From the NCBI RefSeq assembly GCF_015207665.1, contig NZ_JADEWL010000007.1, forward strand, positions 1 through 64,000: a stretch of DNA of 64,000 nt, given 5' to 3'. A program made the translations under genes and the position numbers. Shown in pieces: positions 33,781-43,131 of this stretch; the first letter of the stretch is position 1, and each line of letters opens with the position of its first letter. The DNA comes from Plectonema cf. radiosum LEGE 06105. Lineage in GTDB: Bacteria > Cyanobacteriota > Cyanobacteriia > Cyanobacteriales > Nostocaceae. The notes under the pieces were generated by a model. It was not told the origin of the DNA. It was given only the letters and a program-made list of their open reading frames with translations, and did no database searches.

Positions 33781-36700
33781 ATTCACTCCTTCCAACTCCT
33801 CATCTGTCAACTCATACAACTCCCGCAACTTGTCTAACTTTTCATCAGTAGCATCCCAAAAACCCCTCCCGTGAGCTTCCAACATTCTTCCCACAATATT
33901 TTTAAACGCTTCCGGATTAGCTTTCCTCAATTTATCCGCCATTTGAGCATCCAAAGCATAAGTATCAGCTGCTTGGTTGTATACCCACTCATCCGTAAAA
34001 TCCGCAGTACCAGCCCAACCAATCAAAGCCGTCATCCGTTGCGATACTTCAAATGCACCACCGCTACCTTGATTTACCATCGCTTCAGCCCATTTGGGAT
34101 TAAGTAACTTAGTACGATACTCCATCCGCAATAAATCATCCAAGTCACGGGGAGTAGTATTTTGAGAAAAACTTTCCACAAAGCTAGCTTTAACCTTCTT
34201 GCCCTGGTATTTTTCCGCAGCTTTTTTCAAACCACCAGTATTACCGTAATATTCTTGAATATCAGTTAAACCATACTCCACCGAATCAATTTCTTGAACA
34301 ATCCGACTAGTACTTGCCAAAAGCTGATTTAATACTTCCGGACGTGCTTGTCCCTTATCTTGTCTACCATAACTGAATACATTGCGACTTTTCCAAGTAT
34401 TTGCTAACTCCTCCCCAGATTCCCAATTACCATCAACAACTTGGTCATTCACTAACGAACCAAAATCACCCGCAGGATTAGAAAACAACCTTGCACAAAT
34501 ATTCTCCACACCTTTTTGCTTCAACTCCAAAGCGTGCTTGCGAACAAAATTTTGATCTAAAGGTTCATCGAGTTCCGCAGCACGTTGAAACAAATCATCC
34601 AACAACTCAATAATATTCACAAAACTATCACGAAAAATTCCTGAAAGATTACCCAAAATATCAATGCGCGGATGTCCAACTTCCGCTAAAGGTTTCAACT
34701 GATAACGAACAATCCTACCCGTTGCTTCCTTCAAAGGTTCCGCACCCACTAACTCCAACAAAATACCCAAAGATTCACCCTTAGTCTTAATTGCATCCAA
34801 GCCCCATAACATTACAGCCACCGTCTCCGGATAGCTGCCATTTTCTTGTAAATGCTGCTGAATAATCTTCCTTCCAATCTCCCTTCCCCGTTCATAAGCA
34901 GCAGGAGAAGGCATTCTATAGGGGTCTAAAGCATGAATATTCCTTCCCGTCGGTAACACACCAGCACCATCCCGTAACAAATCTCCCCCTGGTGCAGGCA
35001 AAATATACTCACCATTCAAACCCCGTAACAAATTACTCAACTCATCCGTACTTCTTCCCAACAAACCCCTAATCTCCTCTTCCTCTCTTTCTCTGTGTTC
35101 TCCGCGTCTCTGCGGTTGATTTTCTTCCTGCTCCTTGCCAAAATAAGCATCCAAATAACACCTCATCTCCTCCTCATCCGGAGCCTCCCCTAAAATATGT
35201 AACCCCGAAGAAAACAACCGATTCTCCAAAACCTGTAAATACTCATACAACTTCACCAAATAATCATTAAAAGCGCGATCGCTAAACATTCCGATATTCT
35301 CAACCGTAAACTCAATTCCCAACTTCTTCGCTTCCGCAAACGGACAATCGACATCCAAACCAGCATCAATAATTTTTTTACAAATTGCTTCCTTGAGTAA
35401 ATAATTCTTCTGCGGATCTTCCCGATACTCCGAGATTAAATCCCGCAAAGCCATCAACTCCTTATACAAACCCGCACGAGCGTAAGGAGGTACATTATGA
35501 GAAATCAACACCCCATAACCGCGACGCTTTGCTAAAATCGACTCCGAAGGATTATTCGCTGCATATATATACAGATTTGGCAAATCTCCGAGTAAAATAT
35601 CAGACCAAGAATAACCAGTATTACCCAACGGCGAACCGGGCAACCATTCCACAGTACCGTGCATTCCAAAATGAACTAGTGCATCAGCAGCAAACTCATT
35701 CTGTAACCACTTATAATAGGCTGCATACTGGGGATGGGGCGTTAAATCTCGTTCAAACATCAACCGCATCGGGTCTCCTTGAATCCCTAACGGTGGCTGA
35801 ACCCCTATCCAAACATTACCTAATTGAATCCCGCCAATATGGAAATTATCACCATAAGTTTTGATACCCGAACCCGTAAGTGATTTCCACTGTTTTTCAA
35901 CGCGGTTTGTTTGCAGATATCCCAACCATTTTTCCAACGTTCTCACATTTACAGAGGCGAACCCTTGCGTCTCTAAATTTTGCGGGGATAATTCATCGGC
36001 TTCTTTAATCAAACGAATCAACTCTTCCCCATCTGCGGGTAATTCTCCCACGTTGTAACCTTGCTCTTTTAAAGCCTGGAGAAACTTTAATAAACTGCGG
36101 GGAACATTCAATAAAGCAGCAGTCCCCGTTGCACCATATCCTGGTGGAAAGCCGTAGAGAATAACAGCAATTTTGCGTTCCGATATCGGTTTTTTTCTTA
36201 AATTTACCCAACTTTTGACTCTACCAACTAACCGCTGTACCCTTTCGGGAACCAAGTAAATATCTTCTCCTACCAAACCACCCAAAGCAACCGTGTCGAT
36301 CGCTCCATCAAGTTCCGGTAATGCATATAAAACAACACTTTGCAAACCGCCAATACCTTGACGAGTCCAGGAATGAATATCTTGAATTAACAAAGGTGCG
36401 GCAACAATATAAGGTACATTTTTAGCAGCGAGAATGGTTTTTGCAACATCAACTTGTCTTCCTGCTTCCATGGAACCCGCTGGCCCTCCTACCAAAGGAA
36501 ATCCAATGGTAGAAACAATTGCATCAACTTGAACTGCTTCTGGGGAAAGAGAAACAGTTTGCAAATTACCTTGTTGACGTTGTTGGGTTTCGTAATCTGT
36601 AGTCATCCAGTCACGAACAGCAACGTGTCCTTCTACACCGTTGATAAATATGGGTAAGGGAATTAAACCAGCTTTTTCAAAGTGTTTAATTAATTGAGGA

Positions 36701-37449
36701 ATATAAGGTTGTTTAGTAATAACGTGTTTTCTATACAAAATAATTCCAATTACTGGATTATAAATATTTACAATTCTTTTTTTGTACCAATCTAAATAAC
36801 CCTTGGGTGATTCAAAATAACCATTGTAATCAGGATGAAGCAATCCCATATTTGGAGTTTGCAAAGGTGCGGGAATCTCACCAACTTTTAAATCTAAATA
36901 TTTTTCTGCTAAAGTCCAAAATAATGCAGCGACGTTTTCGCAACCACCAGCATTCCAATAACCGTAAATAATCAACCAGTTGCGTAAATCTTGAACCTTT
37001 TGTACTGGTATATATTTTAATAATTTGGGACCAATTTTTAAAAAACTAATATAACCTGCAAGTTTATCTTCTTCCCTTCCATTGCTGAACTTATCCAGAA
37101 TAAATTTTACTGGTTTGGGCATTCCTTTGGGTTTGTCACCAATTGCAAATGTACCAATTTGATTACAACTCATCAACTCCAAAGCTGACTCGAACACCAA
37201 ACGAATGGGAATCTTGCTGATTCGTTCCTTTAACCATACAACTTGGTCGTAATCGAATAGCAAACTACCAAAAAACACATCAGCATCTTGAAGTGCTGTT
37301 TCCACTGTACTTGGTTTGCTGTTGATATCGCGATCGCAAAATATCCAAATATCCAAATCAGTACAGCGAGATACAGCCATATCAGCAGCTTTGCGGTATA
37401 AACCAGCATTGAAAGATTCAAATCCTGCAATCAAGACAATGCGCTTCAT
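33763..37449 (-). CDS. Magnesium-chelatase H-subunit (BchH/ChlH) paralogue
   Basis: 1228 residues of the CobN/Mg-chelatase family. The N-terminal DUF3479 region starts MKRIVLIAGFESFNAGLYRK; then FAIGDKPKGMPKPVKFIL, KFSNGREEDKLAGYISFLK and ENVAALFW; in the CobN core, HFGMHGTVEWLPGSPLGNTGYSWSDILLGDLPN (quoted in part: HFGMHGTVEWLPG), LDAIKTKGES and FVESFSQNTTPRDLDDLL. The main cyanobacterial ChlH is about 1330 residues, so this shorter type is probably the second paralogue found in many heterocystous species. Its role may be Mg insertion under other conditions or another metal. Residues about 778-790 (QPQRRGEHREREEEE) are an in-frame interspersed repeat. Confidence 0.85.
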   Translation of the reverse strand: MKRIVLIAGFESFNAGLYRKAADMAVSRCTDLDIWIFCDRDINSKPSTVETALQDADVFFGSLLFDYDQVVWLKERISKIPIRLVFESALELMSCNQIGTFAIGDKPKGMPKPVKFILDKFSNGREEDKLAGYISFLKIGPKLLKYIPVQKVQDLRNWLIIYGYWNAGGCENVAALFWTLAEKYLDLKVGEIPAPLQTPNMGLLHPDYNGYFESPKGYLDWYKKRIVNIYNPVIGIILYRKHVITKQPYIPQLIKHFEKAGLIPLPIFINGVEGHVAVRDWMTTDYETQQRQQGNLQTVSLSPEAVQVDAIVSTIGFPLVGGPAGSMEAGRQVDVAKTILAAKNVPYIVAAPLLIQDIHSWTRQGIGGLQSVVLYALPELDGAIDTVALGGLVGEDIYLVPERVQRLVGRVKSWVNLRKKPISERKIAVILYGFPPGYGATGTAALLNVPRSLLKFLQALKEQGYNVGELPADGEELIRLIKEADELSPQNLETQGFASVNVRTLEKWLGYLQTNRVEKQWKSLTGSGIKTYGDNFHIGGIQLGNVWIGVQPPLGIQGDPMRLMFERDLTPHPQYAAYYKWLQNEFAADALVHFGMHGTVEWLPGSPLGNTGYSWSDILLGDLPNLYIYAANNPSESILAKRRGYGVLISHNVPPYARAGLYKELMALRDLISEYREDPQKNYLLKEAICKKIIDAGLDVDCPFAEAKKLGIEFTVENIGMFSDRAFNDYLVKLYEYLQVLENRLFSSGLHILGEAPDEEEMRCYLDAYFGKEQEENQPQRRGEHREREEEEIRGLLGRSTDELSNLLRGLNGEYILPAPGGDLLRDGAGVLPTGRNIHALDPYRMPSPAAYERGREIGRKIIQQHLQENGSYPETVAVMLWGLDAIKTKGESLGILLELVGAEPLKEATGRIVRYQLKPLAEVGHPRIDILGNLSGIFRDSFVNIIELLDDLFQRAAELDEPLDQNFVRKHALELKQKGVENICARLFSNPAGDFGSLVNDQVVDGNWESGEELANTWKSRNVFSYGRQDKGQARPEVLNQLLASTSRIVQEIDSVEYGLTDIQEYYGNTGGLKKAAEKYQGKKVKASFVESFSQNTTPRDLDDLLRMEYRTKLLNPKWAEAMVNQGSGGAFEVSQRMTALIGWAGTADFTDEWVYNQAADTYALDAQMADKLRKANPEAFKNIVGRMLEAHGRGFWDATDEKLDKLRELYELTDEELEGVNIIRNS
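35082..35116 (-). repeat. Interspersed repeat in frame inside the chelatase gene
   Basis: On the minus strand: ccgcagagacgcggagaa, then cacagagaaagagag. It encodes the charged stretch RRGEHREREEEE at about residues 778-790. It is related to the repeats at 16957-16986 and 28091-28114. Confidence 0.75.
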
Positions 37450-38026
37450 ATCCTAAACCCATATAATGCTTCATTCTACAACTTTAGCGAAGTTCAAGAC
37501 TCAAGCAACGTCGATTGCTCGGTTTTTGGTCAAAAATTATCTATTAAAAACCGCCCAGATGCGCTCATAGACACAGAGAAGACATAAAGAGAGATACATA
37601 GTTATAAATTGGGTGCGGAATAATAACTGTTTAAAAATAGAGATATTAATCCCGCATTTCTCATAAACAACAAGGAAGTTGGAGTGATTAGTGAGTAGTG
37701 GGAAAATCAATCCGCCACTCAACGCTTACCACTTACTTGTGAGAAATCCAGGTAATGCTTATGTCTATGAAAATATCTTTAAATTCAATATTTATCTATT
37801 CTCAACTTCGGTTGTTTAAAAACGATTTTATACTTGTTTCTTTAAAATAAATAATTAATAATATAGTTGAGTTTTATCTTGGAAGTTAATATATTTTCCA
37901 AAGAAAAAGCTGAATATCAATATTGTTTGAATAATTCAATATTATTGATAATAATGTTATCTAATTATCTTGACAATGACTATATTGAATGTTTTAAAAG
38001 TAATATTTAATGCTTGAGGTAAGTCA
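37450..38026. other. Divergent spacer between the chelatase and amidase genes
   Basis: 577 bp, very AT-rich on the amidase side (37780-38000). A short segment, gacacagagaagacataaag (37570-37590), resembles the interspersed repeat family. No gene or clear promoter motif recognised. Confidence 0.5.
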
Positions 38027-38968
38027 ATGAGATTTGGAATTGATATTGGACATAATTGTCCTCCAGACACAGGAGCAAATGGAATCAAATTTGAAGATAA
38101 TTTGACTTTGGATGTCGGAAATAGAGTTATGGGTAAACTGAAAGATTTGGGACATCAAGTTATAGATTGTAAACCAGGAAAATCTAATAGTGTCGGAAAT
38201 TCCTTGCAACAAAGATGCAAGAGCGCCAATGCAAGTAAAGTTGATATTTTTGTTTCGATACATTTTAATGCTTTTAATGGATTTGCCAACGGTACAGAAA
38301 TATTTGCTATCAGCGATATAGCGAAAAAGATTGCTAAACCAGTATTAGATGAAATTCTGCAAATGGGGTATTTTAATCGCGGGATTAAAAATGGTTCTCA
38401 TCTATACGTTTTGAAAAATACAAATATGCCTGGAATTTTAATTGAATGTTGCTTTCTTGATTCAGCAAAAGATATGAAATTGTTTGATTCGGAAGCAATG
38501 GCAAATGCGATTGTCAAAGGATTAACAGGTAAATTACCTTCTGCTCCGGTTATCTCGGTACCTGATGAATCATTAAATCCTGATGTATCTTTATTGAGAT
38601 TGCAAAAAGCTTTAAATCGTCTCAGAATCACCGACTCAAAGGGTAATCCTTTAGATGAAGATAATATAATTGGTCCATCAACTGTATTTGCAATCACAAA
38701 ATTTCAAGAAATAGTTGGTATTCAACAAACAGGAATTGCTGGTGATACTACATGGGGTGCGATTAATCAAATTTTAGCAAAACCAGTAATTAGGAAGAAC
38801 CATGCTGCCGGTATCGTCATGAAATATTTACAATACCGTTTAGGTGCTGAACCTGATGGTATATATGGTTCTGACACAGAAGCTGCAATTAAGCAATTTC
38901 AGCGGGCAAATGGTTTGTCTGCTGATGGAATTATCGGAAATATCACTTGGCAGAAATTGATAGGGTAA
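38027..38968 (+). CDS. N-acetylmuramoyl-L-alanine amidase with peptidoglycan-binding repeats
   Basis: 313 residues. The Amidase_3 domain (1-180) has Zn ligands His9 (DIGHN), Glu23 (FEDN) and His79 (VSIHFNAF) and catalytic Glu140 (GILIECCF), all present. Two PG_binding_1 repeats follow at about 190-250 (LLRLQKALNRL, GPSTVFAITKFQEIVG) and 262-313 (YLQYRLGAEPDGIYGSDTEAAIKQFQRANGL...GNITWQKLIG). No signal peptide at the ATG, so export, if any, is by another route; cytoplasmic storage or lysis-dependent release is possible. The role is cutting the peptide from the glycan in peptidoglycan. Confidence 0.9.
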   Translation: MRFGIDIGHNCPPDTGANGIKFEDNLTLDVGNRVMGKLKDLGHQVIDCKPGKSNSVGNSLQQRCKSANASKVDIFVSIHFNAFNGFANGTEIFAISDIAKKIAKPVLDEILQMGYFNRGIKNGSHLYVLKNTNMPGILIECCFLDSAKDMKLFDSEAMANAIVKGLTGKLPSAPVISVPDESLNPDVSLLRLQKALNRLRITDSKGNPLDEDNIIGPSTVFAITKFQEIVGIQQTGIAGDTTWGAINQILAKPVIRKNHAAGIVMKYLQYRLGAEPDGIYGSDTEAAIKQFQRANGLSADGIIGNITWQKLIG

Positions 38969-39130
38969 TTTTAAATAATCAGGGGTTAATAGTTAGGAGT
39001 TAAAGTTTTATATTTTGTAAATCCAGCTAAATAATATTGACAGTAATAATATGCCTTTTACTCCATTTATAAATTAAATTATATAATTTAAAAGGTCTAT
39101 TTATAATTGTTTTTATACTTATAAATAATT

Positions 39131-39223
39131 CTAACTATTAACTATTAACTATTAACTCTTAACTCCTAACTCCTAACTCCTAACTCCTAACTCCTAACTC
39201 TTAACTCTTAACTCTTAACTCCT
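39131..39223. repeat. Heptamer tandem repeat (CTATTAA / CTCCTAA / CTCTTAA), about 13 units
   Basis: Three variant 7-bp units occur in blocks: ctattaa, then ctcctaa, then ctcttaa. The array supplies the TAA stop and the last two codons of the minus-strand gene ending at 39215. The preceding 160 bp (38969-39130) are AT-rich and without a gene. Confidence 0.9.
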
Positions 39224-40645
39224 AAATTTATTCTGCTCGTGTACATGGTAATTATGTCCGGCTAACGCAATACCCAAAAAGCCCCATAACACCATACCAG
39301 CAACACCTAACATCCCACTGTTACCAGCTAAAGTTGATATCATACCGATACCAATACCACGGGATGCAGCCATAAAAGAATCAAAACGACATTCATTAAA
39401 TTGAAATATTTGAAAAACTAATAGCAGCATTCCACCTAAATAAAACACTGCTCCAAACCAACCTAAAGTGAAAAATGTATCGAGGAATCCACTATCAATT
39501 ACAATTGGTTCTAAGATACCTTGTTCATTTACAACAAAAGTATTTCCGACTCCATTACCTAAACCGTTGGTAAGGGCTTGATTCAAACCTTCCTCGTAAA
39601 TTTTTTGTCGAACTTGGGCGCTATCGTCTTTTTCCAGATTAGAAAAAGTTTCAAAGCGTTGTGAAATTGTTTCCGAAAATGGCTCAATTGTTGTTAAAGG
39701 TACAACAAAAAGTACCATCAACAAAATAACCACAACCAGGCGCATTTGAGAGCGTGCTTTGAGGGAGCCAAATAGAGTTACTAATCCTACTAACCAAGCA
39801 CCCCATAATGTCCGTACTGATGTTAGCAAAAATGCCAAATAACCGGCAGCCGTTGCAGGAATATTGAGATAGTGAGCGTGAGTCAATAACAATAATAAAC
39901 CAGCCATCATTACAGCCCCAAAAGGTGCGGGAGAAGCCATTGTACTCCATACCCGCAATCCCAAAGGTTCTGGATCTCCCATACTTTTCAACTCGGTTTC
40001 TATCAGCCAAAATACATCCCATTCAGGTGCTACTATAAATTGCCAAACACCATAAGCACCCATCACCAGTACACCCCAGATAAAGGTGCGTTGAATTACC
40101 TGACGATACTGAGGATATTCTCGCCATTTGATAAACAAAAAGAAAGCAAACACAATCGGGGGTAGCCAATCGAAAATTCCCCTAACCGCAGTCATTGGGC
40201 TAGTTTTAATTAGTCCGATTAAAGAACCGTAAAACACACCTAAAAATGCCAAAACAAAAGGTAAACCACCTTGACTTAAGGACTTGGGAAGATATTTTAA
40301 AAAGGTATGTAAAGTAAATAAAGTGATTAAATATGGTGAAATCAGCATCAGACGACTGGGATCAAAACCGCTTTTTAAATCAACTAAGCGAGTTACAAAT
40401 GGTGTAACGAACCACATCCACCATGTAAACCCGATATAGAGGATAGGATATCGCAGATACAAAAACAGACCTACTGCAAGGGAGAGTGCTATATAGCTAT
40501 TGCGAAGAATAGCTGTAGCCCCTGAAAAAATACATAGTGCTGTGAACAATACCAATGCAAGTATTGCTGTCCAACCCAAAGGTGGTTCTAAACCAAAGGA
40601 AAATCCTTTTTTAGGAGTGTTATTTTGCGTTTGTATATAATTCAC
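39215..40645 (-). CDS. O-antigen polymerase/ligase-like membrane protein (HEP cluster)
   Basis: 476 residues with about 12 hydrophobic helices and a large loop containing the Wzy_C-type region (EEGLNQALTNGLGNGVGNTFV). The position as last gene of the polysaccharide cluster suggests a Wzy polymerase or chain ligase; it corresponds in order to alr2841 of Anabaena PCC 7120, as I recall that map. The C-terminal residues RS and the stop come from the heptamer array. The start is separated from the upstream glycosyltransferase by 360 bp of repeats. Confidence 0.8.
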   Translation of the reverse strand: MNYIQTQNNTPKKGFSFGLEPPLGWTAILALVLFTALCIFSGATAILRNSYIALSLAVGLFLYLRYPILYIGFTWWMWFVTPFVTRLVDLKSGFDPSRLMLISPYLITLFTLHTFLKYLPKSLSQGGLPFVLAFLGVFYGSLIGLIKTSPMTAVRGIFDWLPPIVFAFFLFIKWREYPQYRQVIQRTFIWGVLVMGAYGVWQFIVAPEWDVFWLIETELKSMGDPEPLGLRVWSTMASPAPFGAVMMAGLLLLLTHAHYLNIPATAAGYLAFLLTSVRTLWGAWLVGLVTLFGSLKARSQMRLVVVILLMVLFVVPLTTIEPFSETISQRFETFSNLEKDDSAQVRQKIYEEGLNQALTNGLGNGVGNTFVVNEQGILEPIVIDSGFLDTFFTLGWFGAVFYLGGMLLLVFQIFQFNECRFDSFMAASRGIGIGMISTLAGNSGMLGVAGMVLWGFLGIALAGHNYHVHEQNKFRS

Positions 40646-40660
40646 TGTTAAACTCGTGAA

Positions 40661-40971
40661 AAAGTTAGGGGTTAGGAGTTAGGGGTTAGGAGTTAGGAGT
40701 TGTAGAGACGTAGCAATGCTACGTCTGTACGGGAGTTAGGAGTTAGGAGTTGGGAGTTGGGAGTTAGGAGTTAGGAGTTGGGGGTTGGGAGTTGTAGAGA
40801 CGTAGCAATGCTACGTCTGTACGGGAGTTGGGAGTTGGGAGTTGGGAGTTGGGAGTTGGGAGTTGTAGAGACGTAGCAATGCTACGTCTGTACGGGAGTT
40901 GGGAGTTGGGAGTTGTAGAGACGTAGCAATGCTACGTCTGTACGGGAGTTGGGAGTTAGGAGTTAGGAGTT
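40661..40971. repeat. Composite array: four 29-bp hairpins in a heptamer field
   Basis: The 29-bp unit (gtagagacg ... cgtctgtac, near-palindromic) occurs at 40702-40730, 40794-40822, 40865-40893 and 40915-40943 and the four copies are identical. The gaps are 63, 42 and 21 bp, exactly 9, 6 and 3 heptamers of the type GGGAGTT/AGGAGTT, in unbroken phase. More heptamers flank the block on both sides. It is inside the HEP operon. Confidence 0.95.
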
Positions 40972-41007
40972 ATAATTTATTAATGCCTAATGCCTGATTA
41001 ATATGTA

Positions 41008-41946
41008 TTAATTGATAATAGATTTAGAGGCTTGCCAAGTTTGTAAACCTTGCCAACGACCGCGTAAAGATGCAAATAGCTTTTTACCTGCTAATAAACC
41101 TTGAGAAGGTAGAAATCGCAACCACTGAATAAAACCCACCGCTTCTCTGGTTCCTACTGTTATGGCCCAGAATAAAAATGCTAGTTTTTGTAATGGTGAG
41201 AAGTATTCTAACAAAGCTACAGTTTCATTGTGTACGGCATTGGCAAAGGCTATTTGATTGAAACTTTGACGTTGGTCTTCGTCAAATCGTTTCGCAGGAT
41301 AATGATTAACTGCTATTTTGGGGTCGTAAATTAATTTCCAACCAGCCCGTTTTAATTTTAGGGAAAAAGCTAATTCAAAGTGAACTTGAGCGCCGGTACC
41401 TCGCATTCTTTCGTCAAAATGCCATCCCTCAATCGCCCCACGTCGAAAGCTCATGTTTACTCCTTTGAGTACATCTACTTCCCGCGCTTCACCACTACCT
41501 ATATGATGATTACCAATAACTTTACCAAACCAACGTACTTGCCCAACTGTTGACGAATTTCCATCTTCTAAGTCAGTGCCATGATATACCCAATCGCGTC
41601 CACCTACACCACCGACACATTTATCTGCTAGATAATAACTTTCAATACGTGCTAACCAGTCAATATGGGGGGCTGCATCATCATCCGTAAAAGCCACAAT
41701 ATCAGTTGTTGCTGTATCGAGACCAGTATTCATGGCTGCAACTACCCCGGTAATACTGACCTTTGCGGTGCGTAATGGTAAATTTTTACGATCAAAGGCT
41801 GCAAGGAATGACCAAGTTTCAGTATCCGTATCGCGAACTACTACTATGACCTCATCAGCCGATCGAGTTTGATTTTGCAGTGCTTGCAAACAGCGAGCCA
41901 AGTCTTGGCTGCGTCGGTAAGTTGGTACAATGACCGCGATCGACAT
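41008..41946 (-). CDS. Glycosyltransferase family 2 (HEP cluster)
   Basis: 312 residues. GT-A fold with the nucleotide-binding start IAVIVPTYRRSQDLARCL, the metal-binding DXD-like FTDDDAAPH, GGVGGRDWVY and NMSFRRGAIEGW, where the acceptor site is expected. Probably adds one sugar to the lipid-linked HEP repeat. It starts 2 bp after the preceding GT4 gene, so they are co-translated. Donor and acceptor are unknown. Confidence 0.9.
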   Translation of the reverse strand: MSIAVIVPTYRRSQDLARCLQALQNQTRSADEVIVVVRDTDTETWSFLAAFDRKNLPLRTAKVSITGVVAAMNTGLDTATTDIVAFTDDDAAPHIDWLARIESYYLADKCVGGVGGRDWVYHGTDLEDGNSSTVGQVRWFGKVIGNHHIGSGEAREVDVLKGVNMSFRRGAIEGWHFDERMRGTGAQVHFELAFSLKLKRAGWKLIYDPKIAVNHYPAKRFDEDQRQSFNQIAFANAVHNETVALLEYFSPLQKLAFLFWAITVGTREAVGFIQWLRFLPSQGLLAGKKLFASLRGRWQGLQTWQASKSIIN

Positions 41947-41948
41947 GA

Positions 41949-43097
41949 CTAATTGATCTCCTCAAATAAATCTACATATTGTTGTGCCATATTTTTCCAG
42001 GTATGTTGGAGGGCGATCGCTCTTGCCGTTTGACCCATTTTAATTCTTAAATCCGGATTGGTGCTTAATTTTTGCATCGCTTCTGCTAAAGCTTTACTAT
42101 CGTCTGGATCTGGTAAAACGATTCCGGCTTCGGGAGTTACTAAGAAAGCGGCTCCGGTACAACCTGCGGTAATTACTGGTATTCCTGTAGCCATTGCTTC
42201 AGTAAGTACTAAACCAAAAGGTTCGTACCGTGAAGGAAACACAAAGAAATCCACAACTTTCATAATCGCTGGGACATCACGACGGAATCCCAAAAAATGC
42301 ACTCTTTGAGTTAATCCTAAAGATGCTGCTAGCTGCGGATAAGGGCTACCATCGGTAACACCAACCACTGCTAAATGCAAATCGGCAACTTGGACTAAAG
42401 CTCGTAGCACTGTGTCTAAATTTTTCCGAGGTAGTCTGATGTCTCCAGCAAACATTGCTAAGGGAACGCCAGTGGGTAAGTTCCATGTTTCACGATTACC
42501 AGCGCTACCGGGTGAAAATTCTTCGATATCTACCCCATTACTAATGACTCGAATAGCATCTTGAGGTACGCCAATTTCTCGTAAGTCTTCAGCAACTTGA
42601 TTAGAAACTGCAATTACTACTTTGGTATTGTCAAATGCTGATTTTTCCCAACTAGCGTTGAGTGTCGTATACAACCACTGATAAAAATTATATAAAAAAA
42701 GGCGTGGATTGAGGATATTGTTTTTTGCAGCAGGTGTAGTTTGTAAGCTGGAAAACTTCAGCCAAGAGTTATGTACGAAATGTACTGCATTCACATCTGA
42801 ATTTGCCCAGGTAATAGCACCATTAGTTTTAATTAAATCGAGTTGATCCCGATGTTTTTTTAGCCAATGGTTGCTTGCAAAAGCAAACTTAATGTTCCTG
42901 ATTAATTCTGTTGGTAAACCTTCCACAGAAATAGGAACCCAATCAACTTGATGATGTTGTTCTAATTCTGGAGCAATTTTACTTGACAATACAGTCAAAT
43001 GATGACCGCGCTTAATTGCTTCCCAAGCAACTTCATAATTGACTCTTCCTTGACCATCACCTTTAATTAAACTGTGAGTAATAATGCAAAGCTTCAC
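41949..43097 (-). CDS. Glycosyltransferase family 4 (HEP cluster)
   Basis: 382 residues with a two-Rossmann GT-B fold. The N-terminal KGDGQGRVNYEVAWE and VVIAVSNQVAEDLREIGV are acceptor-side features, and the C-terminal donor domain has FPSRYEPFGLVLTEAMATGIPVI with the E-x7-E motif and AGDIRLPRKNLDTVLRAL. A retaining sugar transferase. It begins 34 bp after the upstream GT2 gene and ends 2 bp before the next. Confidence 0.92.
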   Translation of the reverse strand: MKLCIITHSLIKGDGQGRVNYEVAWEAIKRGHHLTVLSSKIAPELEQHHQVDWVPISVEGLPTELIRNIKFAFASNHWLKKHRDQLDLIKTNGAITWANSDVNAVHFVHNSWLKFSSLQTTPAAKNNILNPRLFLYNFYQWLYTTLNASWEKSAFDNTKVVIAVSNQVAEDLREIGVPQDAIRVISNGVDIEEFSPGSAGNRETWNLPTGVPLAMFAGDIRLPRKNLDTVLRALVQVADLHLAVVGVTDGSPYPQLAASLGLTQRVHFLGFRRDVPAIMKVVDFFVFPSRYEPFGLVLTEAMATGIPVITAGCTGAAFLVTPEAGIVLPDPDDSKALAEAMQKLSTNPDLRIKMGQTARAIALQHTWKNMAQQYVDLFEEIN

Positions 43098-43131
43098 GAT
43101 ATCAGCCTGCTGTAAAAATCAGGTACAAATT

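Noticed and set aside
40661-40971. CRISPR-like appearance of the hairpin array
   Set aside because: The spacers are heptamer repeats rather than unique sequences and are of unequal length; no cas genes nearby.
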